Positions 7,835-16,623 are shown, numbered from the stretch's first letter. The stretch: DNA of 64,000 nucleotides from Kineosporia rhizophila (GCF_021277265.1 NZ_JAJSOH010000026.1:41830-105829), one strand, 5' to 3'. Notes: a model not told the origin generated them from the letters alone. Numbers and translations: made by a program.

Positions 7835-8713
7835 GTGCTGAATGAACCTCGCGAACTCATGGACGCCTTCCGCGGCACAGCACTGGAAGGCCTGAACGTC
7901 GAGACAGTCCCCCAAAGCGACGTACTGTTAGTGACGTGGCTGGATCCCAAGAATCTTCTCGCCGGCTGGCAGGCTGCCCGGGATCTCATGGCGGTCACCG
8001 GACGTCGCCCCGTCGCTGTCGGCGAGGAGTTCCGGGACGAGTTCTTCGAAGTTGAAGCGGCTGAGCTGCAGGAGCTCGAGACAGCAGTCCATTCTCTCGA
8101 TCCTTGGCCCGAGAAGTACGCGCTGGAAGCCGAACTGGACCGAAAATACTGGTCGATGGACGAGGTCGATCTCGAGACGGTCTCTCAACTCCTGAACTTT
8201 CGGGGCTCCGGTCCGGCCTGGGATTCCGATGCGGTGGCGAGAGAACTGCTACCCGGCATCCCTGCGCCGACCACCGACTACACGTTGAACGAGCACCTTC
8301 TCAAACACATTTGTGACGCCCCTGAACGGCTCGCGCAGTTGGGTCCCGTTGATGAGAGCGAGACGTCCTCTGGTGCGCTGGACTGGTACAAGGCCACCGA
8401 GGTGCACCTGGCACTTCTGCCGACGACCAGCCCCTGGCTGTCAGCCGCCTGGCTCTACTACTTCGGTGAGGACGACACCGCCAACCTGGCCGCCTGCATG
8501 CGTCAATGGAACGAAGCCTGGGGAGCCGAGATAGTCGCCTCGTGGGGAACCATGCTCCAGTTCGTCACCACCCGTCGACCCGCGTTCGGCCCCGAGGCCT
8601 TCGAACTCGCTCGTCAGCACCTGGCCATGGCCGGCAACCTGCACGTGCCCCCGCTACAGCTGGCCTGGGAACTGGCCCACACCAATGCCTGGTTCCTGCA
8701 CGAACGGCCCTGA
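7835..8713 (+). CDS. DUF4253 domain protein
   Basis: The 292-residue protein starts at a GTG; an ATG eight codons in is an alternative. The C-terminal 110 residues match the DUF4253 pattern: NEAWGAEIVASWGTMLQF, then a helix with EAFELARQHLAMAG, and AHTNAWFLHERP at the end (relatives end in W/F-x-x-R-P). DUF4253 has no established biochemical function. The N-terminal half is predicted globular and unrecognised. It is the third rightward gene of this group. Confidence 0.75.
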   Translation: MLNEPRELMDAFRGTALEGLNVETVPQSDVLLVTWLDPKNLLAGWQAARDLMAVTGRRPVAVGEEFRDEFFEVEAAELQELETAVHSLDPWPEKYALEAELDRKYWSMDEVDLETVSQLLNFRGSGPAWDSDAVARELLPGIPAPTTDYTLNEHLLKHICDAPERLAQLGPVDESETSSGALDWYKATEVHLALLPTTSPWLSAAWLYYFGEDDTANLAACMRQWNEAWGAEIVASWGTMLQFVTTRRPAFGPEAFELARQHLAMAGNLHVPPLQLAWELAHTNAWFLHERP

Positions 8714-8723
8714 TCCAAGTCGC

Positions 8724-9095
8724 CTACATGAGACGAACCTTGTAGGCGTCGAACCGGCGATCGGCCTTCAACAGCAACAAGTCTCGCCGGGCAGCCTGAG
8801 CGATGAGCATGCGGTCGAACGAGTCGTCGTGATGCCGGGGCAGGGCCCTTGCCGCCAACCCGTCCTCCACCATGACGGCCAGTTCGGAGATGCCCTCGTC
8901 GTCCAGTTCCTGACGCAGGTCCTCGGGCACATCCAGCTCCCCCAGCGACGCCTTGATCGACATCTCCCAGGCCGAGGCGGCCGAGACGAAGACCGCTCGG
9001 TCCGGCTCCGCGATGACCTTGCGCATGGCCACGGGCAGGCGCTCATCGTCGGCGAGCCACCAGAGCAGGATGTGCGTGTCGAGCAGGACGCTGGT
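8724..9095 (-). pseudogene. PIN-domain ribonuclease toxin lacking its start codon
   Basis: Leftward reading gives SVLLDTHILLWWLADDE, then SAASAWEMSIKASLGEL, and DDSFDRMLIAQAARRDLLLL, with the three acidic PIN positions (LLDTH, W-E, D-R-M-L). This is a complete VapC-like PIN domain from about 9092. No ATG, GTG or TTG precedes SVLLDTH in frame; codons upstream of 9095 belong to another gene. The only usable start is a GTG at 9032, which removes the first catalytic Asp. An intact relative probably began GTGACCAGC. No antitoxin gene is next to it, consistent with loss of the 5' end and partner. Confidence 0.65.
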
Positions 9096-9298
9096 ACGAC
9101 GAGGCGGCGGCTCAACTGGCCGAGGTGATCGAGAAGGCGGAGACGACCTCGGCGACGCTTGCGGCGGTGGGTGCGGAGGGGGTGGCTGAGACGGTTGATC
9201 AGGTCAGAGACGCATTGCAGGGCATCTCCACCAGCACCAGCGGCCTGAACGGCTCGCTCGAGAATGCAGCGAAGACGCTGGAGGCGGCCAAGGGTTGA
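9092..9298 (+). pseudogene. 3' fragment of a helical protein gene
   Basis: From 9092 a rightward frame reads WYDEAAAQLAEVIEKAETTS, AVGAEGVAETVDQVRDALQG and SLENAAKTLEAAKG before a TGA at 9296-9298. It looks like the last ~68 residues of a long helical or coiled-coil protein. The 5' part is missing and the sequence to its left is the opposing PIN gene, so 9090-9095 is a recombination junction. The TGA is in the same frame as the next gene's GTG at 9353, so the two could once have been one gene. Confidence 0.55.
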
Positions 9299-9352
9299 AG
9301 GGCGGGCGACTCCGCGGGCAGTGCGCCGACGGACACCAGCGCGCCATCGGGC

Positions 9353-9838
9353 GTGACGACCTCTCCAACGGACGCACCGGCGCACGAGGAACCCGCAGCA
9401 AGCCCGCGCGGCGAGTCGCAAGCCGTACCTGTCTCAGAGCCGTCAGATCAGATCGAGGGCACCGTCGTGGACGCGCCCGCTCATGCTTCGGCAGAAACTG
9501 GCTCTCAACTGCCGGCTGGCCAAGAGATCCCTGACGAAATCAGAGACGATACTTCGTTCGCCTTCTGGTCCGACGAGGACCTTCGCATCACGGCTGAGGT
9601 ACAGAAACAGGTCGGCGCCCAGGAAGAGCTGGAGAAGCAGGAGGAAGAGGCTTCTGGGCTGCGGCGCACTTGGAAGCAGACTTCCCGGCTCGCCGCGGCC
9701 ACGGGTGTAGTCGCCTACGAGATCGGGTCAACGACACTTCCGGCGGTTCCGGAGTGGGCATGGGGACCCATCGCCGCTGCGATGGCGCTTCCGGAATTCG
9801 TGAGGGCCTTCAGGGGCTGGTGGCATGGAAAGGACTGA
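9353..9838 (+). CDS. Hypothetical protein with disordered N-terminus and hydrophobic C-terminal helix
   Basis: From a GTG without an obvious ribosome binding site this gives 161 residues. The first 60 are Pro/Ala/Glu/Ser-rich, then come a charged helix (EVQKQVGAQEELEKQEEEAS) and a hydrophobic C-terminal region, VPEWAWGPIAAAMALPEFV. It may be membrane-associated. The frame is continuous with the fragment upstream apart from one TGA, so it might be the 3' part of a longer gene. No family recognised. Confidence 0.45.
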   Translation: MTTSPTDAPAHEEPAASPRGESQAVPVSEPSDQIEGTVVDAPAHASAETGSQLPAGQEIPDEIRDDTSFAFWSDEDLRITAEVQKQVGAQEELEKQEEEASGLRRTWKQTSRLAAATGVVAYEIGSTTLPAVPEWAWGPIAAAMALPEFVRAFRGWWHGKD

Positions 9839-9842
9839 ATAC

Positions 9843-10301
9843 GTGAAGATTGATCCTGCAGCCGAGGATCTCGGTCGGGAAGCTGTTCGTACCGCGATAG
9901 CGAAGGACCGTGGGGGTTTCGAAAAGGCACTCGAGGAGATTGCTCGAGCCGCACCTGCTCTACGGGACCAAGTGTTGCCCATCTACTCCGCTGTGGGCCG
10001 TTCCGTTCTTCGGAGCATCTACTCGGGCGGCGCCCCCAATCAGAAGCAGAATCTTGAGATGGCCCAGCAGATCAGGGCCACGAGCCCCTGGGCCCCTCTC
10101 GAACTGAAGGAAATCTGGGAAACCCTGGAAGGGCTGTCCAGCGCCAACCACACACCAGATGTAGCGCCCGAGCGTCTGGCTGCCACGCTGTTCGTAGTCG
10201 TCGGATATCTCCTAGCTGCCTACACCAAGAGTTCCGGCTTCGAGAGCTTCTACGACTACCTGGATGCGGTGCTGAACGACTTGGTCAGGCCATCCTCGTA
10301 G
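9843..10301 (+). CDS. Hypothetical helical protein
   Basis: I choose the GTG at 9843 because GGAAAGGA lies 8 bases upstream; an in-frame ATG at 9825 would overlap the previous gene and use that same sequence as codons. The 152-residue protein is largely helical, with a hydrophobic stretch AATLFVVVGYLLAAY near residue 115. It closely follows the preceding gene and probably shares its transcript. I do not recognise it. The 207 bases after it hold an AT-richer stretch at about 10,400-10,460 that is likely the promoter of the nuclease-kinase operon. Confidence 0.5.
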   Translation: MKIDPAAEDLGREAVRTAIAKDRGGFEKALEEIARAAPALRDQVLPIYSAVGRSVLRSIYSGGAPNQKQNLEMAQQIRATSPWAPLELKEIWETLEGLSSANHTPDVAPERLAATLFVVVGYLLAAYTKSSGFESFYDYLDAVLNDLVRPSS

Positions 10302-10508
10302 GGGCCGGTGGCGCAGCCGGTACAAAATCGATGTCGGAAGTCACGGCCGCACCGGCTCACAGCGACCCGTGCCTCAGCATCGTGGGGTGCCGTATGCGAG
10401 GGCATATCCGTAGATACCCAGGCGCATATTGCACAAATCGGTCAAATTTGCTGAACTGTTGGGCCTGCCGATCAAGCAGCTCGCCGAGAACACTGGGGGG
10501 TTCCTCGC

Positions 10509-11819
10509 ATGCCCGAGTCACCCCTGATCGACTTCCGTCTGCACGAGACCCGCGCCGGCCGCGCCGGGGCTCCGGGCGAGTTCGAGGAGATGGTCAACCA
10601 GCTCGTCCACGTTCTCCATCCCGGTTCCCGGTCGGTGCAGGCAGACCCGGGTGACTGGGGAATCGATGCGTTCGCCGGCGATCTTCACGGCACCATCACG
10701 GTGTGGCAGAGCAAGTACTTCACCCAGATCGGCAAAGCACAGTTCAACCAGATCAACGACTCGCTGAACTCCGTGGTGAAGCACGCTGCCAAGCACGGAT
10801 TCCGCTTCGAGCGGTGGATCCTGTGTACACCGTGCGACCTGAACCCTGAATCGACACGCTCTTGGCAGCGGCTCGAACAGCGGTATCTGGACGAGCACGG
10901 GGTGACACTGGAGTTCTGGGGCCGCACCGCGCTCACCGAACGGTTGCGACGGCCAGAGGCATGGCATCTGCGCTACAGCTACTACGGTGGAAACCCCCCG
11001 CCCAGAATACCTTTACCTAAACCGCTGACCCCATTGAGCCCGCCGGACCGGACTCTGTCTGATCCATGGAATCCGGGTGACGTGGTCCGGATCCGCGATC
11101 AGCGATATGTCGTGCGTCGCGTTGCCACATCGGAAGACGCGGGTGGTTTCATTCTTGGATGGCGTACGGCTCTGGCGATTCCGGAGGGCCGGTCGCACCT
11201 CGTCTGGGTCCAGCAGACCCGCGGCGTCGGCGCCGCGAGCCTGAAATGCAGTGTGAACGCTCGTGGTCTTCCTCCTGTGGAGCTGTACGTGGAGGGGCCC
11301 GAGACAAGCACTTTGATCACCCGCTGTCCCGCGGGACGCTCGTGGGCCGACCTCTACCGGGCCGGTCCTCTGCCTGCGGCGGCCCTCCCTTCGTTCTTCA
11401 GCATGGCGGCGGCCGCCGGTCGTTCACTGGCCCAGTTGCACGAGAGCGGTTTTGACCATCGCCGTCTGGAGGGCGAGGTCTTCATCGTGCAGGACCGTAC
11501 GGTGAGACTGCGAGACGGCGGTCTGATGGGCGCACCTGGTCTCCCTGGAGACAGTCTCGACGCGCCGGCTGCCCCCGAACAACAGCACCCACCCTATACA
11601 GCCGGACCGCAGACCGACCTGTACCAGTTCGCGGCCTTGATCTGGCGGTCACTGACCGGGAACCCGCCGTCGCCGGGCCCTTACCAGCCATCTTTGCGCT
11701 TGTTCTACCCCGCGCTGCCGGAGGATCGGCCGTTCCGGAGAGCCCTGAGCCCCGACCCCGGCGCCCGTGGGCACCTCGACGAACTGATCAAGGGCCTGAA
11801 CGTCTGCGCGGCCGGGTGA
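10509..11819 (+). CDS. PD-(D/E)xK-like nuclease fused to a Ser/Thr pseudokinase
   Basis: The 436-residue protein has two parts. Residues 25-155 look like a restriction-type nuclease: DWGIDAFAGDL (Asp53) followed by VWQSKYF (Gln67-x-Lys69) gives the D...QxK core, then WILCTPCDLNPES and LEFWGRTALTERL as in actinobacterial nuclease-kinase proteins. Residues 190-400 follow a protein kinase outline: LHESGFDHRRLEGEVFIV in place of HRDLxxxN, RDGGL in place of DFG, APEQ at 355-358, and TDLYQFAALIWRSLTGNPPS as helices F-G. The HRD Asp is Arg, the DFG motif is changed and no Gly-rich loop or VAIK Lys is visible, so kinase activity is unlikely. Its stop overlaps the helicase GTG. I infer a defence role. 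Confidence 0.75.
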   Translation: MPESPLIDFRLHETRAGRAGAPGEFEEMVNQLVHVLHPGSRSVQADPGDWGIDAFAGDLHGTITVWQSKYFTQIGKAQFNQINDSLNSVVKHAAKHGFRFERWILCTPCDLNPESTRSWQRLEQRYLDEHGVTLEFWGRTALTERLRRPEAWHLRYSYYGGNPPPRIPLPKPLTPLSPPDRTLSDPWNPGDVVRIRDQRYVVRRVATSEDAGGFILGWRTALAIPEGRSHLVWVQQTRGVGAASLKCSVNARGLPPVELYVEGPETSTLITRCPAGRSWADLYRAGPLPAAALPSFFSMAAAAGRSLAQLHESGFDHRRLEGEVFIVQDRTVRLRDGGLMGAPGLPGDSLDAPAAPEQQHPPYTAGPQTDLYQFAALIWRSLTGNPPSPGPYQPSLRLFYPALPEDRPFRRALSPDPGARGHLDELIKGLNVCAAG

Positions 11820-14560
11820 AAGAGCCGGCGCATTTTGCAGGCCCCCTGGCCATCATTCAGAACCGGGCCCTGCGCGAGGATCCTCAGCGGACCAGCCAGG
11901 ACAATGTGTCGATCTTCGTGATTGCCGAAGAGATCACCGCCATGCTCTCCACCGGACGGCTTCCGGCTCGGATCGACGCGTTCCAGGGCGACGAGCAACT
12001 CGTCCTTCACACCACCCGCCACGTCATCACGCTGTACCCGACCAAACGCCAGGACGCGTTCCGGATCGGCTCGATCCGGCCGGCCAACCTGAGAACCGAG
12101 TCCCGAGTGGCAACCGCCGGTTGCCTGCTGAGCATGCCCGGATGCCACCTGTTCGACGACGTCCTGAGCATCGGCCAGAATTTCTCCCCTGAGCAGCAGC
12201 GACGCTTCACCACGTGGCCCCAGCTGAAGCAAACGCTGCAGACCACCGATCTTCCCGGTGACGAACGCGCCGAACGGCATCAGGCTTATCTGGCCGACAC
12301 CGCCAGCATCATCAAGGTCGAGGAAGAACTGGATCGTCAGGCCACCCAGCAGGCCGGCGTACTCACGTACACGGCCGTAAGTTCCGCTCAGGAGCAACGT
12401 TATTCCGAACGCGACGTGTACCGCTTCGCCGTACTGGAGCGACCTGCATTCGGTCCAGGAGATCAGGTGACCATCGACGGCGATGCGCCGTTGCGGGCAG
12501 GCGTCGTACGCGTCACCCAGCGATCCATCACTCTCCGCATGCCGCGCACGGACGTCTCGGCCATCCCTGCAAGCGGCACCATCCGGCTCGCGCCCAAGTC
12601 GTCGGTGTTCCGCGCCCAGAATCAGGCCGTCAGGACCCTACGCGAAGGCCGGTCGCTCAATCCCGAACTCCTGCATCACCTCGTAGACGGTGAGCACCGT
12701 CCCTACACACCGGGGTGGGCCACCCCGCTCACGCCGTTGGACGCGTCCCAGAACGATGTCTTCCGCAGGGCTTTGGGCATCAAGGACCAGTTGCTGGTGC
12801 TCGGCCCACCCGGCACGGGAAAGACCCGGGTACTCACCGCGATCGCCGCTGAGGCGGTACGCCGGGGTCAGAGAATCCTGCTGGCTTCCCAGACCAATCA
12901 GGCGGTGGACAACGTTCTTGAGCGACTGCCGGACGGACTTCTTGCCGTGCGGACCGGCAACGAGGACAGCATCGTGGAGGGTCTGCGGCGTTACCTCCCT
13001 CGGGAGCACGCCAGCCAATTACGCCGCTCCATCCAGGCCCGAACCCACGACGCCAGTCAGGTCTACCGCTTCTTCCGGGAGGACGGGGAGAGCACCTCGT
13101 GGCTGAGCGAGATCCAGGATGCCTGGAGCGGGTCGGTCCAGGCCGAAAAGTGTCTGCGGCTGGCGCAGAAGGCCTACGACGACCGTGCGGAAGAGATCAG
13201 GCGGGCCAACCCCGTCCCCCGGTCGTCATGGCTGCGGCGCGTCCTCCTGTGGGAGAGCAAGGAGGCCGCGCTGGCCCGGGTCCGGTCCGTCGAACTGACG
13301 CAGTCCGCGCTGATCGACGTGGATCCCCTGGCTCAGCGGGCCCGGTCGGAGTGCCGTGCCCAGCAGAGCGCCCGTGAGGACGCCCTTGAGCGTTGCCGAA
13401 GGGCTGCGCAGGTCCTGGATCGCGAACTGGCCCTGGCACTACCCGATCAGCATCGCCCCGCCGACAGGGACGTCTCCGATGGGGACAAGTATGTGCACGA
13501 CGCCCGCAAGCTGGTCGAAATGGCGCGCCGGCGCTCGCAGCTGCTGCAGGACTGGGCCGGGCAACTCGACTCCTCCGACGAGGTGCTGGAGCGCGAGATC
13601 CTTCGATATGCCGGAGTAGTCGCGACCACCTGCACCGGTGCAGCCCGGGCCGAACTGCAGGAACTGGAGTTCGACCTGGCCCTGATCGACGAGGCCGGGC
13701 AGATCTCCACCCCCAATCTCTTGATACCGCTGGTTCTGGCGCGGCGGCACGTCCTGGTGGGTGACGACCGGCAGTTACCGCCGGTCGTCAGCGAGGGCGT
13801 GAGTGAAGCACTGACCGAGCGGGGACGCGACGACCTCGTCAACGTGCTGCACCGCAGCACCTTCGAGGATCTGTATCGCCGCGGCGCTCCGGAAGCGGCG
13901 CACAAGACCATGCTGTCGGTTCAGCGCCGGATGCCTGATGTGCTGGCCCGGTTCATTTCTCAGCAGTTCTACGACGGCAAACTGCAGTCCCGCAGCACCT
14001 CGAGCTCGACTGACCCCTCCTTCACCTCGCCGATCGCGTTCATCGACACCTCCGACCAGCCCGAGAAGACGCGGTGGGAACAACGGGTAGGCGGCTCCGG
14101 TTCCGACCGGCAACGTAGCTGTCGCAACAATTTCGAGGCCCAGATCATCGTTCGCCTGATGGCCGAACGCCAGGGCCTCAGCCAGGACGCTGCGGTTATC
14201 GTCCCCTACCGGGCCCAGCAACTCCGGATCACCGAACTGCTGAGCCGGGACCTCGGACCCGGTCACGCCGTGGAGGTGGGCACGGTGGACCGATTTCAGG
14301 GCGGGGAAAGGGACCTCATCGTCTTCGGCTTCACCCGCAGTAACAAGAACGGGACCATTGGATTCCTCAAGGAACTGCGGCGCCTGAACGTCGCGATGAC
14401 CCGGGCCAGGAGTCAGCTCATCCTGGTCGGAGACGCACGCTGCCTCTCCGGCGCCGCAGATTCGGACTTCCGTGCGTTCATGCGCGAACTGCTGGCTTAC
14501 ATCGCCACCCACGGCGACCGGCGCATGAGCGCGAACGTGTTCCCGCCGGAGAAGGGCTGA
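11816..14560 (+). CDS. SF1 (Upf1/Dna2-like) helicase with a PP2C-like N-terminal relic
   Basis: The 914-residue protein carries a complete SF1 helicase: GPPGTGKTRVL at residues 330-340, ASQTNQAVDNVL, DEAGQIS at 625, GDDRQLPPVVS, TVDRFQGGERDLIVFGFTRS and RRLNVAMTRARSQL. This arrangement is that of Upf1-like DNA/RNA helicases. Residues 200-320 form a beta-rich insert before the motor. Residues 15-37 (RALREDPQRTSQDNVSIFVI) resemble the last strand-helix of PP2C phosphatases (x-D-N-x-T/S-x-x-x-V), suggesting a lost or shortened phosphatase. The GTG start overlaps the nuclease-pseudokinase stop by 4 bases, so the two products are probably made together. Confidence 0.88.
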   Translation: MKEPAHFAGPLAIIQNRALREDPQRTSQDNVSIFVIAEEITAMLSTGRLPARIDAFQGDEQLVLHTTRHVITLYPTKRQDAFRIGSIRPANLRTESRVATAGCLLSMPGCHLFDDVLSIGQNFSPEQQRRFTTWPQLKQTLQTTDLPGDERAERHQAYLADTASIIKVEEELDRQATQQAGVLTYTAVSSAQEQRYSERDVYRFAVLERPAFGPGDQVTIDGDAPLRAGVVRVTQRSITLRMPRTDVSAIPASGTIRLAPKSSVFRAQNQAVRTLREGRSLNPELLHHLVDGEHRPYTPGWATPLTPLDASQNDVFRRALGIKDQLLVLGPPGTGKTRVLTAIAAEAVRRGQRILLASQTNQAVDNVLERLPDGLLAVRTGNEDSIVEGLRRYLPREHASQLRRSIQARTHDASQVYRFFREDGESTSWLSEIQDAWSGSVQAEKCLRLAQKAYDDRAEEIRRANPVPRSSWLRRVLLWESKEAALARVRSVELTQSALIDVDPLAQRARSECRAQQSAREDALERCRRAAQVLDRELALALPDQHRPADRDVSDGDKYVHDARKLVEMARRRSQLLQDWAGQLDSSDEVLEREILRYAGVVATTCTGAARAELQELEFDLALIDEAGQISTPNLLIPLVLARRHVLVGDDRQLPPVVSEGVSEALTERGRDDLVNVLHRSTFEDLYRRGAPEAAHKTMLSVQRRMPDVLARFISQQFYDGKLQSRSTSSSTDPSFTSPIAFIDTSDQPEKTRWEQRVGGSGSDRQRSCRNNFEAQIIVRLMAERQGLSQDAAVIVPYRAQQLRITELLSRDLGPGHAVEVGTVDRFQGGERDLIVFGFTRSNKNGTIGFLKELRRLNVAMTRARSQLILVGDARCLSGAADSDFRAFMRELLAYIATHGDRRMSANVFPPEKG

Positions 14561-14567
14561 CCTGCCG

Positions 14568-15704
14568 GTGCCGAACACCAAGCTCCTCGGGCCACCGACC
14601 CGCTCACTGGAGCGAGTGCTTTCCCGCACGGACGTCACCCCGACGCGGCTCTTGCGCGTGATGTGGCCGGTTCAGCGGGTCGAGGTCGAGGCCGAGAGTG
14701 TCGAGTACCAAAGCTTCGACCTCATAGACCGCTTCGTCCTTCGTGCCGTGGCCGAGTGCGAGTTGTCCCGTAAGAGCGACATCGCCGCCTTCCTCGGCGT
14801 CTCCGAGGCCTTGATAGCCGGCGCCTGCGCCTTCCTGACCCAGATCCAGCACCTGACGCAGATCGGTGATCTGATCACGATCACAGTTTTTGGACGCCGG
14901 TCCCTGGCTTCCGGTTCACGGGAAGTTCCTCAGAAGTCACGTCTCTACTTGCTTTTTGACGGTGTCACCGCGCAGCCTCTGCCCCGCGACTACCATCGCG
15001 GCGACCTCACCTACGACCCCGAGCCGTCGAATCGGGAGTGGGAACGTATACCGGCCTATGCCCCCTTTCCTCTCGATCATGTGGACCGGTTGTTCCGGCG
15101 CACCGACCGCAGCGACTTCAACCTGCCCACGCACCTCCAGGCCCTGCGGGTCCTCACGATCAAGACCGTCTACACGGCGGTCCATCTGGTCCAGACCCAT
15201 GAGCACGAGATTCTCGCGTTCTCTGAGGCCATGCCGGACGGCGACAAGATCATCGGGGCGATCCTGCGCCAGGACGATCGCATCCCCGGGTTGATCCGCT
15301 CGACGCCCTCGAAGGAACCCGACGAGATCTGGCAGAAGTGGCGCCAAGGCCGCCCCTTCGGACCGTTGGTACGACAGCGCCCCGACGGTGTCTGGAGGGC
15401 CACCTACCCCGCACGAGCTTTCCGCGAGCATGAGATAGCGCCGAGCCGGGTAGGCAGTTTCGACTACCGGGACCAGCACTTCATCCAGCTCTGGTGCGAC
15501 TCCGACCGAGTACGACAGCAGGCTCTGGTGACGCGACTGCACCAGATGGCTCGGACCATCCAGCAAAAGGAAGATCTTCGGCTTCGGATCCGCGACCTGG
15601 CTACCGTCCTGGAACTGGGCGACGTCAGCGATGACGACGTGCTCGGGTGGGCCACCGTGGCAGGCCTGGGTGAAGAGATCGCGACCCTAGTCAAGATCCC
15701 GTGA
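14568..15704 (+). CDS. Predicted winged-helix protein, third gene of the helicase operon
   Basis: The 378-residue protein starts at a GTG 7 bases after the helicase stop with GGAGAAGGG upstream. Residues 55-105 (FVLRAVAECELSRKSDIAAF, then LGVSEALIAGACAFL and a short wing TITVFG) read as a winged helix. The rest is mixed alpha/beta with HLVQTHEHEILAFSEAMPDG and RQRPDGVWRATYPARAFREH, and I find no catalytic motif. Its constant place behind a nuclease and a helicase suggests a specificity or sensor role, which is an inference. Confidence 0.65.
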   Translation: MPNTKLLGPPTRSLERVLSRTDVTPTRLLRVMWPVQRVEVEAESVEYQSFDLIDRFVLRAVAECELSRKSDIAAFLGVSEALIAGACAFLTQIQHLTQIGDLITITVFGRRSLASGSREVPQKSRLYLLFDGVTAQPLPRDYHRGDLTYDPEPSNREWERIPAYAPFPLDHVDRLFRRTDRSDFNLPTHLQALRVLTIKTVYTAVHLVQTHEHEILAFSEAMPDGDKIIGAILRQDDRIPGLIRSTPSKEPDEIWQKWRQGRPFGPLVRQRPDGVWRATYPARAFREHEIAPSRVGSFDYRDQHFIQLWCDSDRVRQQALVTRLHQMARTIQQKEDLRLRIRDLATVLELGDVSDDDVLGWATVAGLGEEIATLVKIP

Positions 15705-15811
15705 TGCGGCCGACGGACCTTTCTCGATGAGCACGGCTACCCACGCAGGCGAGCCGGCGCCCCCGTTCCTACGCCCGGAGGAGCCCTCCGCGGCTGACGC
15801 GCGCCGACCAC

Positions 15812-16621
15812 CTACCCAGAAGCGCCGGGGAGGGTAGCTCGCCCTCGCCGGATACGGTCAGCCACCAGTCCCTGTTGGGCAGACTCTGAACGGCCCAGAA
15901 TCGCCCTGGTCATGCGGGATCCGACCGCAGCCCCCGCGCCGAACAGGATCCCGGCTCCGAAGACAGCGCCTCCTCGTAAGGCCGAGCCTCTTACAGCGCG
16001 AAGGCGTCGCCCAAATTCGGTCGGCTTCCCAGCGACGCGGACACTTTCGGCCGGATCTGGTGTCGTCGATCGAACTGACTCGCCAGAGCCTTCCTGAGCG
16101 GACAGCTGTGGGGCACGTCGCTCGTCCTCCGGCGGGCGCTGCCCAGCAGCGACCAGTTGTGGCTGGCCGAGGCCCACCGGCCGTTCGAGCCGGCGCACTC
16201 TGTATGCCCGATTGATGTAGGCGTTAGTCTTCTTGGGCGGCTGCGACTTCCAGAGGACTACTTCCAGTTGCCCGAAGTCAGCGACCTTTGCGAAAGCCCT
16301 GTCTCCAGAGGCTACGACGAAATACCGAACGCCGAGTTGGGCCAGCCGCTGCGCTTCGGCCAAGAGCATGGTGTCCGCGGCATCCTTGCCGTCGTCGGAC
16401 ACAAGCAGCTTGACGCCGCGCTCACGCAGGTACCGCCGCGATTCAGCACCGATTCGGCTGCCCGCACAGGCAGCGACCACTGGGGTGTACGGGTCGACGC
16501 AGGCCAGCAGGGCATCCATCCTGGATGACAGAACGCTTGATCGGGCTTTCTGGCCAACCATGTTCTCCAGATCGACCAGCAGAACGGCCTGACCGCTCGC
16601 CCCGTCCTGTGGGGTCTCCAT
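15812..16621 (-). CDS. NYN-domain ribonuclease with hydrophobic C-terminal tail
   Basis: The 269-residue protein starts at an ATG 2 bases after the stop of the upstream gene. Residues 10-150 are an NYN (PIN-like) domain: LLVDLENM with Asp17 and Asn20, KDAADTMLLAEA, and VVASGDRAFAKVADFG, so the acidic metal-binding set is present. NYN proteins cleave RNA. The remainder is a charged Pro-rich linker and then GGAVFGAGILFGAGAAVGSR, a glycine-rich hydrophobic stretch long enough for a membrane helix, near the C-terminus. That tail is unusual for NYN proteins. It ends convergently with the helicase operon, 107 bases away. Confidence 0.8.
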   Translation of the reverse strand: METPQDGASGQAVLLVDLENMVGQKARSSVLSSRMDALLACVDPYTPVVAACAGSRIGAESRRYLRERGVKLLVSDDGKDAADTMLLAEAQRLAQLGVRYFVVASGDRAFAKVADFGQLEVVLWKSQPPKKTNAYINRAYRVRRLERPVGLGQPQLVAAGQRPPEDERRAPQLSAQEGSGESVRSTTPDPAESVRVAGKPTEFGRRLRAVRGSALRGGAVFGAGILFGAGAAVGSRMTRAILGRSESAQQGLVADRIRRGRATLPGASG

Positions 16622-16623
16622 CT

